NCBI GenBank assembly: GCA_040255445.1 | Contig: JBDZUZ010000067.1 | Location: forward strand, 1-20,199 | Direction: 5' to 3' | Length of the DNA stretch: 20,199 nt | Source: JBDZUZ01 sp040255445 | GTDB lineage: Bacteria; Planctomycetota; Phycisphaerae; Phycisphaerales; UBA1924 | Shown: positions 16,528 through 20,199 of the stretch, in pieces | How positions within the stretch are numbered: position 1 is the first letter of the stretch | How the letters are laid out: each line of letters begins with the position of its first letter | Made by a program: the position numbers and the translations under genes | The notes under the pieces: generated by a model | The model's input: the letters and a program-made list of their open reading frames with translations, nothing else | The model's database searches: none | What the model was told of the DNA's origin: nothing

Positions 16528-16547
16528 AACCCGACCGCAGTCGGGTT
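16528..16547 (+). terminator. Stem-loop after pheA, possible terminator
   Basis: AACCCGAC (16528-16535), loop CGCA, GTCGGGTT (16540-16547) form a perfect 8-bp stem, 18 bases after the pheA stop. Only two T residues follow, so it is not a classical U-tract terminator, but its position and strength fit a transcript end or stability hairpin. Confidence 0.5.
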
Positions 16548-16586
16548 CCATCGGGGCCGTCGTGCATCAAACCCGCGCGTGTCGCG

Positions 16587-16663
16587 CACCGGGTATGGGA
16601 AACTCTTGCGTGCGACCCCGGTGGGCTGCAACCTTGGGGTAAGGGTTGCGTAACGCTTTCCCA
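16587..16663 (+). ncRNA. Candidate structured RNA with a possible pseudoknot
   Basis: Three pairings coexist without sharing bases. CACCGGG (16587-16593) pairs with CCCGGTG (16617-16623). GCAACC (16628-16633) pairs with GGTTGC (16644-16649), extendable with T/A pairs around a bulged G and a GGGGT loop. TGGGAAA (16596-16602), in the first hairpin loop, pairs with TTTCCCA (16657-16663), giving an H-type pseudoknot. I do not recognise a known riboswitch class. The strand is not settled, since the same pairs exist on the minus strand. Pairings of 7 bp can arise by chance in GC-rich DNA. Confidence 0.25.
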
Positions 16664-16754
16664 GCCGCCATTCCCGGGCGGGCGTGGATGCGACACCCGG
16701 GCTTTGGCGCGGCTCTTGCGATTCCACCCCGATGGTGGGAGAGGGAGCCGGGAT

Positions 16755-16782
16755 GCCGCCGGCGCGGAGCCGGGCCGGCGGC
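16755..16782. other. Strong GC-rich inverted repeat
   Basis: GCCGCCGGC (16755-16763) and GCCGGCGGC (16774-16782) form a perfect 9-bp stem with a 10-base loop. It stands in non-coding DNA between pheA and the LEPR-XLL gene and could halt transcription from either side. No U-tract is present. Confidence 0.4.
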
Positions 16783-16840
16783 GTCGGGCGGTGCGGGGCG
16801 GGCTTGACCCAGCGGGCTTGTGAGGCGAGCTCGGGGCGGG

Positions 16841-16869
16841 TTGAGGACCGCAGCGCGGATCGGTACGCT
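16841..16869 (+). promoter_or_regulatory. Weak promoter candidate upstream of the LEPR-XLL gene
   Basis: TTGAGG (16841-16846) and TACGCT (16864-16869) are 17 bases apart. If used, the leader would be about 315 bases and would contain the inverted repeats at 17102-17143. The match is moderate, and such pairs are expected by chance in a region this long. Confidence 0.25.
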
Positions 16870-17101
16870 GGTCCGACTTTGGGGTGTGTGAAGATCCGCC
16901 GCGTGGCGGGGTTCACCCCAGGGGCGTGGCCGGGAGGCCGTCGCGGCGGTGCGTGTGGAGCGAGTCTCCATATGGACCGGGGCGGCGAGCCCGGATCCGT
17001 GCGAAGTGGCGATCGGGTAGCACCGTCCGCGGCGGGTGGTCCGTCGCGGCGACAGAGCCGCCAATGACGCCGGAAACGCGTGTAGAGGTCAGGTTCAGCG
17101 G

Positions 17102-17143
17102 GCGACATCGGTGTTGGTGTATCTGATTGATGTCGCTCGACAT
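17102..17143 (+). promoter_or_regulatory. Overlapping, mutually exclusive inverted repeats before the LEPR-XLL gene
   Basis: GCGACATC (17102-17109) is the exact complement of GATGTCGC (17129-17136). The central ATGTCG (17130-17135) is also the exact complement of CGACAT (17138-17143) with a 2-base spacer. The middle segment can therefore pair left or right but not both, 47 to 89 bases upstream of the ATG. Either a switching leader or a three-half-site operator would fit. Confidence 0.4.
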
Positions 17144-17190
17144 GTGGTTCGCGTGATCGGGACGGTCGGCCAGTGCCGTCAGGAGTTGCT

Positions 17191-20100
17191 ATGCGTCGTT
17201 CGAAGCGAGTGAACCGCCCGTATGTCCGCCAGCGCCGTTCGATGCAGGAGCGCTCCAACGACGCGGGTCGTCTGGCGCTCAGCGCCGGGCTGACCGAACG
17301 CCCGACCGTCGAGCAGCTCGAGCGTCGCCAGATGCTCTTCGCCCTGACCGTCACCGCCGACGATGTCGACCCCAACACCGGCATCGGTACCGTCCGCGTG
17401 CCCTTCACCTATCTGCTGCCGCTCTTGCAGACGCAGCTCGAGGCTCAGGACCCCCAGACCGAAACGGTCACCGAAGACTTCAACGACGAGAACCCCGGGC
17501 TGGTAGCCAACGGCGCTTTCCTACTCGAATCGGGTGTGCAGGTCCGCCACAACATCACGCCAGCCTCGGGCATCCGGATCGATCCCGCGACGGTCGATGC
17601 TCAGGAGAAATGGCTTCGCGTCGACTTCGCGGCGACGGGCCAGCAGTTCACATTCGTCCTCTTCAATGATGCGACGAACCCCACGCGCACGCGCATCGCT
17701 GATTCGGTGTCCTTCGTCATTCGTCCCGAGCCGGGCTCGGGCTCGCCCGTCGGCCTGAACCCCGACACCACCGTCGTTGAGCTGCTGCTGGGCAACGAGA
17801 TCACCGCGAGCTTCACGGGTGACACGCTGCGGGCCGCGATCGCGGGCAACCCCGCGCTGGGCACCGGCACATTCACGTTCGATGTCGGCGGTACCACCGC
17901 CTTCGACCGCGTCCGCGTTCGCACCACAAGCGGCGCTGCGCCGGCGTTCCAGCTCGACGACCTCAGCTTCAACATCCCTGACAACATCTTCGCCGAGCTG
18001 CTCGCTTCGCAGCTGGTCGGCGCTGTCGCCACCCTCACGGGTCCGGTCGGCGCTTCGGCCTCGTTCTTCGACCTCTACGGCCAGTCGCTCAACCGCACGC
18101 CGATCGTCTTCCTCGATGAGTTCACCAATGTCGATCTCAACGCCGACGGAATCCCCGACTTCAACGCCGGCATCGGCTCGATCCGCTTCTCCGGCACCGA
18201 TTCGCGCACCAGCTTCTCGCTGATCGGCGCTGCGCCCAATCAGAACGACACGCCCGACGGCTCGGCGAATTTCACGATCCCCGTGCTCGGCACGTTCGTG
18301 GAGTTCAACTACGTCGACGATCCGGTTGGAACGTTCGACGACTTCGAGCAGGCCGGCTTCGGCTACACCGTCGACTTCTCCGACGGCACACCGACGGTCG
18401 CCGGTCTCCCGCCCGGCCCCGGCTCGGTGGTAATCGGTTCACCGTTCGTCCGCAGCATCGCCAGCGCCGGGGCGTACAACGCCTTCGGGCTGCCGCAGGG
18501 TGTCGGCCAGATCGTGACCGACGGATTCGTGCGCCCCGACCAAGGCCTCTTCATCGAGGACGGCTCCTCAATCGGTGGCATCAATATCTTCGGCATCGTT
18601 CACGGTTCATCGCGGTTCAACGGCTTCGTTGACCGCCTCAACATCGGCTACCTCGTCGGTAGTGTGACCGTCGACGGTGATCTGGGCTTCATCAGCGTCG
18701 GCTCGGATGCCGGCCAGTGGTCGCCCGACCCGGACTTCACGCCCAACTTCGGTATCGATGAGGTCTTCAAGACCAACGCGCAGCTGGTGGTCGGCCGCAC
18801 GCTGGGCGAGTTCCTCGCCGCGGGCCGCAACTTGATGGACATCACCGTCATCGGCGACCTCAACTCGCCGACGACCCGCCCCGCCCGCGACATCTTCAAT
18901 TACTACGAGAAGGAGGCGGTGCTGGGGATCAACCCAGCGACGACCGCGCTGGGCGCAACGCAGACCGTGATCGAGGGCCGCGCCCAATGGAGCGTTCGCC
19001 AGCCGAGCGATCTGTACCGCCCGAATGACCAGCCGTTCGTCTTCGGCACCGGCTACTTCCGCAACGACGGCCTGCTCAGTGCCGAGTGGGTCGGCGGCAA
19101 CACCTCGGGCGTGCGCATCAAGGGCGAACTCAGCGGTCGTGATACGTTCAACGCCGAGGACACCAACGACGTCTTCGCATTCGCCGTCACCGGTCGCAAC
19201 GAGGTCGTGATCGAGGGCTCCGCGTTCGGCGCGGTCACGCCCTATTACCGAATCATGGACCAGGACGGCCGCGTCCTCGCCGCGCCCGAGTTCCCCTTCG
19301 GACAGGGCCGCTTCGAGACCAGCCAGCTCCGCTGGACGCCCGATGCGCCCGGTATCTATTTCCTCGTCGTCACCGACCCGAACGGCGACGACGACGGATT
19401 CACGACCGTCCCATATACGATCAGCATGGTGGGCCTCGCGCCAACCACCTTCGGCCAGTACCGCACCGGTGCTGCATCGGGCCAGATCGACCTGGCCCGC
19501 GGCGTCGGCAACAGCGTCACCCTCTTGTCGGGCGACATGGGCGCTGTCCGCGTCGGCACGGCATTCACCGACGGCGGCGGCGCCGAGGCCGATCCGCTTG
19601 AAATCCTCAATTACGACGGCACGACCGACGACGTCATGTCGTTCTGGGGCGGCACCTTCTCGATCCCCGGCTCCCTCTACAACATCACCGCGGGCTCCGA
19701 TGTCGGTGCACCCGACAGCGCCTTCAGCGGAAACGACATCACCATCTCGATCGGCGGCAACCTCGGTTCGATCCACACCGGCCGCTCCATCCAACTCGGC
19801 GACGATCTGGCCGGCTCCGGCGACTTGAACTTCGTCCGCCTCAATGTCGGCGGCAGCATCGGCACCATCGACATCGGCGGCGGCGTCGGCCTCGACCAGG
19901 ACCCCGAGGGCGCTAACCGCCGCTCGGTCACCATCCCCGACTCGGTTGTCATCCGCACCGGCATCAACGGCGGCAGCGGCGACATCGGCTTCATTCGAAC
20001 CGGCTGGCACGTCGCCGGCGACGGCTGGCGCATCCTCACCAGCCCCGGCTCGACGATCGGCGCGCTCCTGATCGCGCAGGACGATTACGGCAGCACCGAT

Positions 20101-20199
20101 CCGCGCGTCGGCATCTTCCGCGGCACGCAGGGCCTGCCGGTCACCGTCGGTCTGGGCTCCGATGTCCGGTTCGTCGACTTCCCCCAGATCGACCTGATC
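17191..20199 (+). CDS. Large LEPR-XLL-type surface/secreted protein (partial, runs off the right edge)
   Basis: The frame is open from the ATG at 17191 (AGGAG 6 bases upstream) to the window end, giving 1003 residues without a stop. A basic N-terminal tail (1-40) is followed by EQLERRQMLFAL at 41-52, a LEPR-XLL-type motif found at the start of large planctomycete exported proteins; there is no classical signal peptide. Beta-rich modules follow. One has a FQLDDLSF strand (about 255) like choice-of-anchor domains. There is an EF-hand-like DLNADGIPD at 315-323. Gly/Ser-rich beta-helix-like stretches lie at about 425-510 and 835-930 (GGSIGTIDIGG). A PPC-like domain spans about 651-748 (DTNDVFAFAV to TVPYTISMVG). 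The strict C-ending codon bias supports real coding. The likely role is a cell-surface or secreted adhesin or matrix protein, which is an inference from architecture. The C-terminal anchor lies outside the window. Confidence 0.85.
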   Translation, partial: MRRSKRVNRPYVRQRRSMQERSNDAGRLALSAGLTERPTVEQLERRQMLFALTVTADDVDPNTGIGTVRVPFTYLLPLLQTQLEAQDPQTETVTEDFNDENPGLVANGAFLLESGVQVRHNITPASGIRIDPATVDAQEKWLRVDFAATGQQFTFVLFNDATNPTRTRIADSVSFVIRPEPGSGSPVGLNPDTTVVELLLGNEITASFTGDTLRAAIAGNPALGTGTFTFDVGGTTAFDRVRVRTTSGAAPAFQLDDLSFNIPDNIFAELLASQLVGAVATLTGPVGASASFFDLYGQSLNRTPIVFLDEFTNVDLNADGIPDFNAGIGSIRFSGTDSRTSFSLIGAAPNQNDTPDGSANFTIPVLGTFVEFNYVDDPVGTFDDFEQAGFGYTVDFSDGTPTVAGLPPGPGSVVIGSPFVRSIASAGAYNAFGLPQGVGQIVTDGFVRPDQGLFIEDGSSIGGINIFGIVHGSSRFNGFVDRLNIGYLVGSVTVDGDLGFISVGSDAGQWSPDPDFTPNFGIDEVFKTNAQLVVGRTLGEFLAAGRNLMDITVIGDLNSPTTRPARDIFNYYEKEAVLGINPATTALGATQTVIEGRAQWSVRQPSDLYRPNDQPFVFGTGYFRNDGLLSAEWVGGNTSGVRIKGELSGRDTFNAEDTNDVFAFAVTGRNEVVIEGSAFGAVTPYYRIMDQDGRVLAAPEFPFGQGRFETSQLRWTPDAPGIYFLVVTDPNGDDDGFTTVPYTISMVGLAPTTFGQYRTGAASGQIDLARGVGNSVTLLSGDMGAVRVGTAFTDGGGAEADPLEILNYDGTTDDVMSFWGGTFSIPGSLYNITAGSDVGAPDSAFSGNDITISIGGNLGSIHTGRSIQLGDDLAGSGDLNFVRLNVGGSIGTIDIGGGVGLDQDPEGANRRSVTIPDSVVIRTGINGGSGDIGFIRTGWHVAGDGWRILTSPGSTIGALLIAQDDYGSTDPRVGIFRGTQGLPVTVGLGSDVRFVDFPQIDLI

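Larger units (their letters stand above)
16510..17190. other. Long intergenic region without a convincing gene
   Basis: This 681-base stretch separates pheA from the LEPR-XLL gene. Open frames exist on both strands, but their translations are Arg/Gly/Pro-rich, lack family motifs and have no supported start, so I call none. What it holds is structure: the pheA 3' stem-loop, a possible pseudoknotted RNA (16587-16663), a strong GC hairpin (16755-16782), a weak promoter candidate (16841-16869) and overlapping inverted repeats (17102-17143). A 5-bp hairpin (17161-17165 with 17176-17180) ends at the ribosome binding site of the next gene. Confidence 0.55.

Noticed and set aside
16684..17067. A 127-residue plus-strand frame in the intergenic region
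   Set aside because: Gly/Arg-rich, contains the GC hairpin and promoter candidate, and has no ribosome binding site before its ATG. Kept as non-coding.
18607..20010. A 467-residue minus-strand frame opposite the LEPR-XLL gene
   Set aside because: Asp/Ala/Val-rich shadow of the GC-biased plus-strand gene, which has a Shine-Dalgarno and a recognisable N-terminal motif.

Overview
The window looks like a chromosomal segment of a high-GC planctomycete, most likely from the class Phycisphaerae. Three things point there. The large gene at the right end begins with a LEPR-XLL-type N-terminal motif (EQLERRQMLFAL), which I know mainly from planctomycete surface proteins. The core genes have strongly C-ending codons. 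The membrane-arm genes of respiratory complex I form a block of their own, not preceded by nuoA-I. This placement is inferred from family knowledge; no database was searched.

Left part, minus strand (positions 1 to about 6715, read right to left): pgsA and pgpA, which catalyse consecutive steps of phosphatidylglycerol synthesis; a small three-helix membrane protein; a trypsin-like serine protease whose N-terminal domain lies in a different frame (apparent +1 frameshift at a G4 run); a 126-residue protein that appears to share the N-terminal fold of that protease; a ComM/YifB-type Mg-chelatase-like AAA+ ATPase; a four-helix membrane protein; and the N-terminal 282 residues of an FtsK-like DNA translocase running off the left edge. 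The 3300-5000 stretch looks accessory: less biased codon use, larger gaps and a broken frame.

Middle, plus strand (6828-14170): nuoJ-nuoK-nuoL-nuoM-nuoN, the proton-pumping membrane arm of NADH-quinone oxidoreductase, with a good sigma70-like promoter, two 4-base start/stop overlaps and non-ATG starts. NuoJ carries two extra N-terminal helices and a long hydrophilic insertion. NuoL and NuoM each carry a histidine-rich loop at the equivalent place before their last conserved helix region.

Right part: a convergent multi-helix membrane protein (minus), then pheA (plus), encoding a bifunctional chorismate mutase/prephenate dehydratase with an ACT domain and a lysine-rich N-terminal tail, followed by a stem-loop. 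A 681-base intergenic stretch (16510-17190) holds several inverted repeats, including a possible pseudoknotted RNA and a pair of mutually exclusive hairpins just upstream of the last gene. That gene (17191 to the window end) encodes at least 1003 residues of a LEPR-XLL surface or secreted protein.

I found no tRNA, rRNA, insertion sequence, integrase or CRISPR array. The points most worth a second look are the protease/126-residue pair, the His-rich loops and rebuilt NuoJ of complex I, and the structured leader region before the LEPR-XLL gene.
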